Shown here in pieces: positions 38,669 to 47,098 of a stretch of 64,000 nt of DNA. Both the position numbers and the translations under genes were made by a program. The notes beneath the pieces were generated by a model. The model searched no databases and was not told the origin of the DNA. It saw nothing but the letters and a program-made list of their open reading frames with translations. How positions within the stretch are numbered: the stretch's first letter is position 1; the number at the start of each line of letters is the position of its first letter. The DNA is from Flavobacterium sp. MC2016-06 (lineage in GTDB: Bacteria; Bacteroidota; Bacteroidia; Flavobacteriales; Flavobacteriaceae). The stretch is from assembly GCF_009711165.2 (NCBI RefSeq), contig NZ_WMID02000015.1:62001-126000 (forward strand). The letters are read 5' to 3'.

Positions 38669-39919
38669 ATGAAACATGTAGTAGTAATAGGCGGTGGAAT
38701 TATAGGACTAAGTTCTGCATTTTACTTGCAGCAAAGTGGTTGTAAAGTTACCGTAATCGATAAAGATAATTTCGAAAACAATTGTTCTTATGGCAATGCA
38801 GGATATGTATGTCCAAGTCATTTTATACCATTAGCAGCACCCGGAATTGTATGGCAGGGATTTAAGTGGATGTTTAATCCCAAAAGTCCATTTTATGTAA
38901 AACCATCCTTAAATAAAGCACTGCTCGATTGGGGATTTAATTTTGCCAGAAGCGCAACGGAAGCAAACGTAGCTAAAGCAGCAATTCCACTTCGTGATAT
39001 TTCTTTATTAAGTCAGAATGAATTTCAAAAATGGGCAAAGATTCCAGGATTTGAATTTGCTTACGAACACAAAGGAATGCTCGAAATTTTTCAGACAGAA
39101 GCCGTTGCCAAACATGCCGAACATACCATTTCTAAAGCCAGAGAATTAGGATTAGACGTTAATCTATTAGATTATAATCAATTGAAAGCCTTAGAACCTC
39201 AAACTACAATTAATGCCATTGGCGGTATTGAGTTTAAATGCGATGCTCATGTTTATCCAGATAAATTAATGAAGGTTTTAAAAGCACATTTATTAGCCAA
39301 TGGAGTACATTTTCAATACGGAGAAACCGTTACTTCTTTTGAGAAAGAAAATGGTGCCGTGACAAAAGTAATCACCAATAAACAATCTTACGAAGCAGAT
39401 GATCTTGTAATTGCAACAGGAGCTTGGACTAAAGAAATTGCAGCATTAGTAGAAGCTAAAATATCACTTATGCCGGGAAGAGGGTATTCTTTGACCTTAG
39501 AAGATTCTATTTATAAAGTAAATCATCCAATGATTCTTGCAGAAGGCAGAGTTGCCATTACACCTATGGATGGCAATAAAATTAGATTTGGAGGCACAAT
39601 GGAAGTTGTTCCCACAACTGCCAAACCTCAATATCATAGAATTGAAGGAATATTAAAAGCGGTTAAAGATTTCTTACCAGAATTTGATATTGCAAAACCA
39701 TTAGAAGAAAATATCTGGTTTGGTTACAGACCTTGTTCTGCAGATGGACTTCCTTATATCGGAAAGATAAAAAAATACAATAATGTCGTTATTGCAACCG
39801 GACATTCAATGATGGGACTTAGTCTTGGTCCGGGAACAGGAAAATTAGTTTCAGAATTAATTAACAGAGAAAAAACAAGTATTGCAGTTGAAGCTTTTGA
39901 AGTAGAAAGATTCAGTTAG
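38669..39919 (+). CDS. FAD-dependent D-amino acid dehydrogenase, predicted cis-4-hydroxy-D-proline dehydrogenase
   Basis: 416 residues, DAO family. The dinucleotide-binding GGGIIGLSSAFYL lies at residues 8-20, with the FAD ribose-binding acid in VIDKDNF; the C-terminal GYRPCSADGLPYIG and GHSMMGLSLGPGTG motifs contact the flavin. No signal peptide. It is closest in look to DadA/glycine-oxidase-like proteins. In this operon it should oxidise cis-4-hydroxy-D-proline to Delta1-pyrroline-4-hydroxy-2-carboxylate, the step between the epimerase and the deaminase. D-proline or another D-amino acid as substrate is the alternative. Single-subunit type, not the multi-subunit LhpBEF-type complex. Confidence 0.88.
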   Translation: MKHVVVIGGGIIGLSSAFYLQQSGCKVTVIDKDNFENNCSYGNAGYVCPSHFIPLAAPGIVWQGFKWMFNPKSPFYVKPSLNKALLDWGFNFARSATEANVAKAAIPLRDISLLSQNEFQKWAKIPGFEFAYEHKGMLEIFQTEAVAKHAEHTISKARELGLDVNLLDYNQLKALEPQTTINAIGGIEFKCDAHVYPDKLMKVLKAHLLANGVHFQYGETVTSFEKENGAVTKVITNKQSYEADDLVIATGAWTKEIAALVEAKISLMPGRGYSLTLEDSIYKVNHPMILAEGRVAITPMDGNKIRFGGTMEVVPTTAKPQYHRIEGILKAVKDFLPEFDIAKPLEENIWFGYRPCSADGLPYIGKIKKYNNVVIATGHSMMGLSLGPGTGKLVSELINREKTSIAVEAFEVERFS

Positions 39920-40060
39920 GTTAAGAATAAATTTTAAATCAATATTTATTTATGGATTAGGAAATCTATTCTCAAAAATAAAGTTGATAGTTTAAGAAGG
40001 TTACCGCATGTAAGAAACAAAAAACGCCCTATAAATCGATTTAAAAAGAACGAACTAAAC

Positions 40061-41473
40061 ATGGAATCAACAACAGAAAAAAATAATTTCAAACGGTCAT
40101 TAGGTTTATTAGATGCTACAATGATTGTTGCTGGTTCCATGATTGGGTCAGGAATCTTTATCGTGAGTGCAGATATTGTACGTAATGTAGGATCGGCAGG
40201 CGCTTTATTGCTGATTTGGTTATTAACGGGGTTTTTAACTATTGCTGCTGCATTGAGCTATGGCGAATTAAGCAGTATGTTTCCTAAAGCTGGCGGACAA
40301 TATGTTTATTTAAAAGAATCTTTTAATTCCCTTACGGGTTTTTTATACGGCTGGAGTTTTTTTGCGGTGATTCAAACAGGCTCAATTGCCGCAGTTGGTG
40401 TTGCCTTTAGTAAATTTGCAGCTTATGTTTTTCCATCGCTGAGCGAAAAAAACATCATTATAGATTTAAGTTTTTTACAAATATCGGCGGCACAATTAAC
40501 GTCGATAGTTTTGGTTGTTTTCCTTACTTATATCAATACTAGAGGTGTCAAGGAAGGGAAAATAATTCAAACCGTTTTTACAATGGTAAAATTAATTGCC
40601 TTATTCGGACTTATTATTTTTGGTTTTATTTTGGCAGCAAAAGCAGATATCTGGAAAGCAAATTGGAGCACCGGTTTTTCAATTAATAAACTAGAAGGAA
40701 ATACACTAGTTCCATATTCTGGATTTGCTATAATGGGTGCCGTCGCAGCAAGTCTTGTCGGCAGTTTATTCAGCAGTGATTCTTGGAATAACGTAACTTT
40801 TATTGCAGGCGAAATAAAAAATCCTTCAAAAAATATTGGTAGAAGTCTTTTTTTAGGAACGCTGATTGTAACGATTATCTACATTGCAACCAATATGATG
40901 TACTTATCGGTACTTTCTATTAACGAAATTGCTCATGCCGAAAATGACCGTGTAGGCGTTGTTGCTTCACAGCATATTTTTGGAAGTTCAGGGACTTATA
41001 TTATAGCAGTATTTTTAATGATTTCTACTTTTGGCTGTAATAACGGATTGATTCTTTCTGGTGCACGTGTGTATTATACAATGGCAAAAGATGGATTGTT
41101 TTTTAAAAAATTGGCACATTTAAATAAAAATGGAGTTCCTGAAAAAGCGTTATGGATACAATGCATCTGGGCATCGGTTTTATGTTTAAGCGGAAAATAT
41201 AATGAACTGCTGGATTATGTAATTTTTGTTGTTTTGATATTTTATATTCTTACGATTGCAGGTATTTTTAGACTTCGCAAAACAAAACCAGATTTAGAAA
41301 GACCTTACAAAGCAGTTGGTTATCCTGTATTACCGTTTATTTATATCGTTGCCGCTTTAAGTATCTGTATTATGTTGTTAATATACAAATACAATTCTTC
41401 TATACCAGGATTGGCGATTGTATTATTAGGAATACCAATCTATTACTATTTTGTAAATAAAGAGAAACAGTAA
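40061..41473 (+). CDS. APC-superfamily amino acid permease
   Basis: 470 residues, about 12 hydrophobic helices. The first helix holds the substrate-binding GSMIGSGIFIVSAD, typical of APC transporters, and the C-terminus ends in a short charged tail (NKEKQ). LAT/YjeH-like in general appearance. It follows the hydroxyproline dehydrogenase by 141 bp in the same direction, so uptake of hydroxyproline, proline or another released amino acid across the inner membrane is likely. Substrate cannot be told from sequence alone. A repeat array follows its stop codon. Confidence 0.87.
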   Translation: MESTTEKNNFKRSLGLLDATMIVAGSMIGSGIFIVSADIVRNVGSAGALLLIWLLTGFLTIAAALSYGELSSMFPKAGGQYVYLKESFNSLTGFLYGWSFFAVIQTGSIAAVGVAFSKFAAYVFPSLSEKNIIIDLSFLQISAAQLTSIVLVVFLTYINTRGVKEGKIIQTVFTMVKLIALFGLIIFGFILAAKADIWKANWSTGFSINKLEGNTLVPYSGFAIMGAVAASLVGSLFSSDSWNNVTFIAGEIKNPSKNIGRSLFLGTLIVTIIYIATNMMYLSVLSINEIAHAENDRVGVVASQHIFGSSGTYIIAVFLMISTFGCNNGLILSGARVYYTMAKDGLFFKKLAHLNKNGVPEKALWIQCIWASVLCLSGKYNELLDYVIFVVLIFYILTIAGIFRLRKTKPDLERPYKAVGYPVLPFIYIVAALSICIMLLIYKYNSSIPGLAIVLLGIPIYYYFVNKEKQ

Positions 41474-41484
41474 AAGTAGAAATT

Positions 41485-41886
41485 TTTTTTGCCACTAATT
41501 ACACGAATTTTCACGAATCGTTGAGGTTAAAAAAGTTAATATGGATAAAGTTTTTTGCCACAAATTGCACAGATTAAAAGGATTTTTTTTGCCACGAATT
41601 ACACGAATTTTCACAAATCATTGCGCTAAAAAAAAATAAAAATTAGTGATAATTCGTGTAATTCGTGGCAAAATTTTGAGACACAGAAACTAATCTTTTT
41701 AATCCCTTTAATCTGTGGCAAAAAAATCATTACGTTAAAAAAAATTAGTGATAATTCGTGTAATTCGTGGCAAAATTTTAAGCCACAGAAATAATCTTTT
41801 TAATCTGTGCAATCTGTGGCAAAAAAATATTCATTGCGTTCAAAAAAAAAATTCGTGCTAATTTGTGTAATTCGTGGCAAAATTTT
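41485..41886. repeat. Array of GCCACGAATT / GCCACAGATT interspersed repeats
   Basis: About 400 bases made almost wholly of copies of GCCACGAATTACACGAATT, its complement AATTCGTGTAATTCGTGGC, and the related pair GCCACAGATTAAAAGG / CTTTTTAATCTGTGGC, separated by A-rich spacers and ATCATTGCG. Opposed copies pair into several alternative long hairpins. The same elements are found at 21776-22345. This array fills the space between the permease and the M61 gene and interrupts the cluster. Confidence 0.85.
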
Positions 41887-41898
41887 AAGCCATTGAAA

Positions 41899-41926
41899 CC
41901 TACAAGGTTAAAAAAAACCTTGCAGG
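41899..41926. repeat. CCTACAAGGTT hairpin element
   Basis: CCTACAAGGTT, A-run, AACCTTGCAGG form an 11-bp stem with one mismatch. A near copy (CCTGCAAGGTT, T-run, AACCTTCTAGG) lies at 43706-43732, on the other side of the M61 gene. Small interspersed hairpin family, function unknown. Confidence 0.65.
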
Positions 41927-41961
41927 AAGTCTATAACATTTATAAGAAAAGAAATAATTGT

Positions 41962-43536
41962 ATGAAACATCTATTATCACACTTCAAGAAAAAAAGAGTG
42001 TTTATCTTTTTAATCTTATCTTTTGTTTTCTTTGGAAATCAATATGTTGTTGCTTCTCAAAGTCAATTACCTGTATTACAATATACCGTTTCGATGCCAA
42101 ATCCTGAGAATCATTATTATCATGTAGAATTGCATTGCAGCGGATGGCAGGAGGAAAATATTGATTTTAAAATGCCAAATTGGATGCCGGGATATTATCA
42201 GATGATGAATTACAGTAAAATGGTCGAAAATTTTACTACAAAAGTGAATAATAAAGAAACAGCTGTAAATAAGTTAAATGAAAACACATGGCAGCTTAAA
42301 GTAACAAAAAACAAACCTTTTACTTTGAGTTATGATGTAAAAGCAGAAAAACAATTTGTTGCCAATAGTTTTTTAGATGCAACACACGCTTATATTATTC
42401 CAAATAGTTTGTTTGTGTATATAAACGAACATATTAATACTTCGGTTTCTGTAAAAATAGAAGGAATAAAAAAAGGATTTAAAATTGCTACAGGTTTAGA
42501 ACCTGTTGTTGGAAAGAGTAATGAATTTTTTGCTTCAGATTTTGATATTCTATACGATAGTCCAATATTGATTGGAGATTTAGAAGAATTACCTTCTTTT
42601 AAAGTAAACGGAATCGAACACCGATTTATAGGGTATAAAATGGGTGATTTCGACCGAGTAAAATTTATGGACAATCTAAAAAAAGTTGTAGAATCGGCAG
42701 TCGCTATTATTGGAGATATTCCCTATAAACAATATACCTTTATCGCAATTGGACCGGGACGAGGCGGTATAGAACATCTTAATAATACAACGGTAAGTTT
42801 TGACGGCAATGGACTTGACAAACCCGATGTGATGAATACGATGATGAGTTTTCTGGCTCATGAATATTTTCATCATTATAATGTAAAAAGAATAAGACCT
42901 TTTGAATTGGGACCTTTTGATTATGATAAAGGAAACAAAACAAATTTATTATGGGTAAGCGAAGGTTTATCGGTATATTATGAATATTTAATTGTAAAAA
43001 GAGCTGGACTTGTAAACGAACAGACTTTTTTTAATAATCTAGAAAGCAGTATTAATACTTTCGAAAACAGTCCCGGCAGATTGTATCAATCTTTAACGCA
43101 GGCAAGTTTTGAAACTTGGAGCGACGGACCTTTTGGAAAGCAAGGAGAAAATGCCAACAAATCTATTTCATATTATGATAAAGGTCCCGCAGTTGGTCTT
43201 GTTTTAGATTTTGCCATTCGACAAGCCACACAAAACCAAAAATCTTTAGATGATGTAATGCGTTTTTTATATTGGCAGTATTATAAAAAATTACAGCGCG
43301 GTTTTACAGATGCTGAATTCCAGCAAGCCTGCGAAACGATTGCGGGACATTCGTTAAACAATGTTTTTGAATATGTGTATACTACAAAACCTGTTGATTA
43401 TAACTCTCATTTAATATTTGCTGGTCTGCAATTAAAGGAACAATCAGATTCTAATACCAGAAAGTTCTCATTTCAACTTTTAGAATCTATAACTGAATCA
43501 CAACAGAAAATACTACATTCTTGGCTGGATAAATAG
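41962..43536 (+). CDS. M61 family aminopeptidase (glycyl aminopeptidase type), without PDZ
   Basis: 524 residues from the ATG at 41962, which gives a good signal peptide (FIFLILSFVFFGNQYVVAS). Upstream in-frame codons lie inside repeats and are ignored. The N-terminal M61 beta-sandwich (LQYTVSMPNPENHYYHVEL) precedes the gluzincin domain with HEYFHHYNVKRIRPF from His300 and the third ligand Glu in LLWVSEGLSVYYE. M61 proteins commonly end in a PDZ domain and are about 580-620 residues; this one stops before it. The family favours N-terminal Gly or Ala. Periplasmic. It continues the plus-strand peptidase/hydroxyproline cluster, though repeats separate it from the permease. Confidence 0.85.
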   Translation: MKHLLSHFKKKRVFIFLILSFVFFGNQYVVASQSQLPVLQYTVSMPNPENHYYHVELHCSGWQEENIDFKMPNWMPGYYQMMNYSKMVENFTTKVNNKETAVNKLNENTWQLKVTKNKPFTLSYDVKAEKQFVANSFLDATHAYIIPNSLFVYINEHINTSVSVKIEGIKKGFKIATGLEPVVGKSNEFFASDFDILYDSPILIGDLEELPSFKVNGIEHRFIGYKMGDFDRVKFMDNLKKVVESAVAIIGDIPYKQYTFIAIGPGRGGIEHLNNTTVSFDGNGLDKPDVMNTMMSFLAHEYFHHYNVKRIRPFELGPFDYDKGNKTNLLWVSEGLSVYYEYLIVKRAGLVNEQTFFNNLESSINTFENSPGRLYQSLTQASFETWSDGPFGKQGENANKSISYYDKGPAVGLVLDFAIRQATQNQKSLDDVMRFLYWQYYKKLQRGFTDAEFQQACETIAGHSLNNVFEYVYTTKPVDYNSHLIFAGLQLKEQSDSNTRKFSFQLLESITESQQKILHSWLDK

Positions 43537-43558
43537 AAACACAAGATTAAAATGCTTG

Positions 43559-43602
43559 AAAGTCCATTATAATTTATTCTTCAATAAATTATAATGGACT
43601 TT
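43559..43602 (+). terminator. 20-bp perfect hairpin after M61
   Basis: Two exact 20-base complementary arms (43559-43578 and 43583-43602) around the tetraloop CTTC, followed by GTGTTTTTAC. It lies 22 bp after the stop codon. Likely an intrinsic terminator that ends the hydroxyproline/peptidase transcript before the SusC promoter. Confidence 0.8.
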
Positions 43603-43705
43603 GTGTTTTTACATGATTTCTGATTTTAATAAAGGTTCTTTATTAGTTATCTAGATCCTGTTTTTAAATTGTGGTTTTATAGTTTTTTATAAAGTGTTAC
43701 GTTTT

Positions 43706-43732
43706 CCTGCAAGGTTTTTTTAACCTTCTAGG
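43706..43732. repeat. CCTGCAAGGTT hairpin element, second copy
   Basis: CCTGCAAGGTT, T-run, AACCTTCTAGG; see 41899-41926 for the first copy. The remaining bases between here and the element at 43947 are AT-rich with nothing else recognisable. Confidence 0.55.
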
Positions 43733-43946
43733 TATAATTTTCGGAGATTGAAACTTATAAGATTTAAAAAGACTTTGTAAGAAGCTTATCAATTGATTTC
43801 TAGTTATAAAGAAATAAGTTTCATTGCCTTTTTTAAGAGTTTTAGTGTAAAGGTATTTTTTAACTAATTTTTCAATATAGAATTAACATATTTTTTCTGA
43901 ATAATATTTTTTTTATTCTAATTTGTTCTAAAAAATACAATAATAG

Positions 43947-44011
43947 GATAATATAATATTGCTTTCGGATAAATTGTTGGCTTTTACGGGAATAGTTATC
44001 ATTTAACTTTA
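43947..44011 (+). promoter_or_regulatory. 27-nt regulon element plus -7 box, SusCD operon
   Basis: 43947-43973 reads GATAATATAATATT, then GCTTTCG, then GATAA. Exactly 30 nt later is TAACTTTA (44004-44011), one mismatch from TAnnTTTG. The leader to the ATG at 44097 is about 80 nt. It shares 19 defined positions and the spacing with the other three copies. Confidence 0.8.
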
Positions 44012-44096
44012 CAAGTGTTTAAAATACACATTAAACTTTATTGTGTTAAACAAATACTATTTTTTAACAAAAAACCAAAACCAAAAAACCAAAGCT

Positions 44097-47087
44097 ATGA
44101 ATTTTACTAACCATTCATTAATGCAAAATTTTGGAGGTAAGCTTGTAAAGAAAAAACTAGGATTTACCCTTTTTTTACTTTTTGCTTTTTTGACTTCCTT
44201 TGCGCAAACAAAGATTCAAGGTTCTATAAAAGATATTAATGGAATACCTATTTCAGGAGTATCAATAATGGAAAAAAATGTAGCCCATAATGGTGCATTG
44301 TCAGATTTTGATGGGAATTTTCAAATTACGCTTCAAAATCCAAATTCTAAATTGATGATTACTTACGTGGGATTTATATCTCAAGAAGTTGCAGTTTCGA
44401 ATAAAAACAAAATTGACATTGTTCTTCTTGACAATGTAGAGCAATTATCTGATGTTGTTGTAGTAGGGTATGGTACACAAAAAAAATCAAGAGTTACAAG
44501 TGCCATTGCCAGTATAAAAGAAAAAGACTTTACAAGAGGATCGATTAGAGATGCTTCAGACCTTATAAAAGGAAAAGTAGCAGGTCTAACCATTAGTAAT
44601 GGTTCAGGAGATCCTTCTGCAGCGCCTACTATTTCCTTACGTGGTATATCTACTTTAAAAGGTTCAACAAGTCCTCTAGTTTTAATTAATGGTGTGCCTG
44701 GCGGAATTGATACGGTTTCTCCAAACGAAATTGCTTCTATTGAGGTATTAAAAGATGCATCGGCGGCTGCAATTTACGGAACAAGAGGTGCCAATGGAGT
44801 AATTCTGATTACAACAAAAACGGTAAATAAAGAAATGCAGCCAACTATGACGTATGCAGCCTTTACTACTGTATCTAATTTTACTAAGAAAGCCAAATTT
44901 TTAGATGCTAACGGATTGAGAAGTTTACTTGCACAAGGAACCAAAATGCCTTTTACAGATGAAGGAGCTACTACAGATTGGTTAGATGAAATTTCAAGAA
45001 GCGGATTTGCTCAAAATCATAACTTAGATATTAAAGGCGGAACTGCAAAAACAAACTATGTAGTAAATTTAAATTACGTTGATCAATCGGGTGTTTTTAA
45101 CAAGACCTATAATAAAGAATATAGATTCTCATTTGATGTTAATCATAGGATGTTTAATGATAAGTTAAAAATTAATTTGAACTTATTAAACGGAACACAA
45201 GAAATGGGAATTACACCAGAAATTGCTGCTTATGCCTACAGGCAAGCTATGATTAGAAATCCTACTGCACCTGTTTATAATGCAGATGGCACTTATGCTG
45301 AAACTAATAGATTTCAATACTACAATCCTGTTGCAATCTTAAATGAAACAACACAAGACAGACAAGCTACTTGGCAGAGATTTACAGCCAATTTGACTCT
45401 AGATTTATTACCTGGATGGGATGTGAGCGCATTGCTTGCCAAAAATAAAAATTCAGCGTTGGATGGATATTCTGAAAGCAAGAAACATTATTCAAATACA
45501 ATCAACGGAAAAAATGGAGTTGCATCAAGAGAGACACGTGATACCGATAGAGATTATATAGAATTTACTTCTAAGTACAATAAACAATTTGGGAAACATG
45601 AGTTAACAGTATTAGGTGGTTACAGCTATCAATATACTGTTAACGAAGGTTTTTCAGCTTATAATTTTGATTTTCCAACAGATTCCTTTTCTTATAATAA
45701 CTTAGGAGCAGGGAATGCTTTATCAGACGGAAAAGCATCGATGGCCAGTTATAAAAATGATGATAAATTAATTGGATTTTTCGGGAGAGTCAACTACGAT
45801 TTTAATAATAAATACGATCTGTTATTCAGTATTAGACGAGAAGGTTCTTCTAAGTTTGGTAAAAACCATAAATGGGGTAATTTTCCAGCAGTTTCTGCAG
45901 GATGGAGCATCAATAAAGAATCTTTTTTAGAAAGTGTTTCTGCAGTAAGCAATTTAAAACTAAGAGCAGGTTATGGTGTTACGGGAGTAATTCCTAACGA
46001 TTCTTATTTGTCTCAAACCTTGTATAATTATGACGGTTATTTTTATAACGACGGAAAATGGGTTAAAGGATTAGTTCCAGCAAGTAACCCTAATCCAGAT
46101 TTACGATGGGAGAAAACAGCTGAGGTAAATATTGGTCTTGATTTTGGTTTTTTCAAGAATAGAATCAGCGGAAGTTTTGATGTGTATAACAAAAAAACAA
46201 GCGATATGTTATGGGATTTCAGTGTACCGACACCTCCATATTTATATCCTAGCATTACGGCCAATGTTGGAAAAATGGAAAACAAAGGATTTGAAATTCT
46301 TCTTAATACAGTTCCTGTTAAAACAGAAAACTTTGTTTGGAATTCATCAATGACTTTTTCACACAACAAAAATAAACTGACAAGTCTTTCTAATGATTTG
46401 TATAGTATTGATAATAATTTTATTAATACCGGAGATACCGGAGATCCAATTTCATTTACATCACACAGACTAGAAGTAGGGCAATCTATTGGAAATTACT
46501 GGGGACTAAAATCAGTTGATATTACAACCGACGGAAAATGGATTATAGAAACTGCCGATGGTACAAGAAAAACACTTACTCCAGATTTATACAATGATGC
46601 CAATAAACAATATTTAGGCAACGGAATTCCAAATTATAATGCAGGCTGGACGAATACTTTTAGTTATAAGAAATTTGATTTAAGCATTGTAATGACAGGA
46701 GCTTTTGATTACCAAATATTAAATTCTCAACGTATGTTTTACGAAAATCCGACAATTAATTACAACATGTTAGAGTCAGCACATGATAAAGTGTATGATA
46801 AGGCAGTATTAAATTACAACCAAACCTATGTTAGTTATTATTTAGAACAAGGAGATTATGTAAAAGTTGATAATGTTACATTGACTTATAATTTTGATGT
46901 TAAGCCTTATAAATTTCTTAGCGCTATGCGCATTTATGCCTCTGCAAACAATTTAGCAACCATTACAAAATACAAAGGGTTAGATCCAGAGATTATAAGA
47001 GATAAGCCATTGTATCAAGGAATCGATGGTAGAGATAAATATCCAAGTACTAGAGGTTTTACTTTAGGATTAAATGTAACTTTTTAA
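44097..47087 (+). CDS. SusC-family TonB-dependent outer-membrane transporter
   Basis: About 996 residues from the ATG at 44097; a GTG at 44043 is in frame but adds an unlikely leader. Signal peptide ends LTSFAQ. Order: carboxypeptidase-regulatory-like domain (KIQGSIKDINGIPISGVSI), TonB box/plug region (LSDVVVVGYGTQKKSRVTSAI, ISLRGISTLKG, LKDASAAAIYGTRGANGVI), then the 22-strand barrel ending in GFTLGLNVTF. SusC pairs with the downstream SusD (11 bp) to import oligomers across the outer membrane. Preceded by the shared 27-nt element, so predicted to be induced with the hydroxyproline genes. Likely cargo: glycopeptides or peptides from Hyp-rich proteins (inference). Confidence 0.93.
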   Translation: MNFTNHSLMQNFGGKLVKKKLGFTLFLLFAFLTSFAQTKIQGSIKDINGIPISGVSIMEKNVAHNGALSDFDGNFQITLQNPNSKLMITYVGFISQEVAVSNKNKIDIVLLDNVEQLSDVVVVGYGTQKKSRVTSAIASIKEKDFTRGSIRDASDLIKGKVAGLTISNGSGDPSAAPTISLRGISTLKGSTSPLVLINGVPGGIDTVSPNEIASIEVLKDASAAAIYGTRGANGVILITTKTVNKEMQPTMTYAAFTTVSNFTKKAKFLDANGLRSLLAQGTKMPFTDEGATTDWLDEISRSGFAQNHNLDIKGGTAKTNYVVNLNYVDQSGVFNKTYNKEYRFSFDVNHRMFNDKLKINLNLLNGTQEMGITPEIAAYAYRQAMIRNPTAPVYNADGTYAETNRFQYYNPVAILNETTQDRQATWQRFTANLTLDLLPGWDVSALLAKNKNSALDGYSESKKHYSNTINGKNGVASRETRDTDRDYIEFTSKYNKQFGKHELTVLGGYSYQYTVNEGFSAYNFDFPTDSFSYNNLGAGNALSDGKASMASYKNDDKLIGFFGRVNYDFNNKYDLLFSIRREGSSKFGKNHKWGNFPAVSAGWSINKESFLESVSAVSNLKLRAGYGVTGVIPNDSYLSQTLYNYDGYFYNDGKWVKGLVPASNPNPDLRWEKTAEVNIGLDFGFFKNRISGSFDVYNKKTSDMLWDFSVPTPPYLYPSITANVGKMENKGFEILLNTVPVKTENFVWNSSMTFSHNKNKLTSLSNDLYSIDNNFINTGDTGDPISFTSHRLEVGQSIGNYWGLKSVDITTDGKWIIETADGTRKTLTPDLYNDANKQYLGNGIPNYNAGWTNTFSYKKFDLSIVMTGAFDYQILNSQRMFYENPTINYNMLESAHDKVYDKAVLNYNQTYVSYYLEQGDYVKVDNVTLTYNFDVKPYKFLSAMRIYASANNLATITKYKGLDPEIIRDKPLYQGIDGRDKYPSTRGFTLGLNVTF

Positions 47088-47098
47088 AAAATACAAAG

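Noticed and set aside
41863..41961. Upstream extension of the M61 frame
   Set aside because: The extra 33 codons lie in interspersed repeats and would bury the signal peptide; ATG at 41962 is preferred.
43559..43602. 20-bp perfect hairpin as an insertion-element end or protein-binding palindrome
   Set aside because: Position just after a stop codon and a following T-rich tract make an ordinary terminator the simpler reading.
44043..44096. GTG start for SusC
   Set aside because: It adds a polar leader before the signal peptide; ATG at 44097 is more natural and leaves room for the promoter leader.
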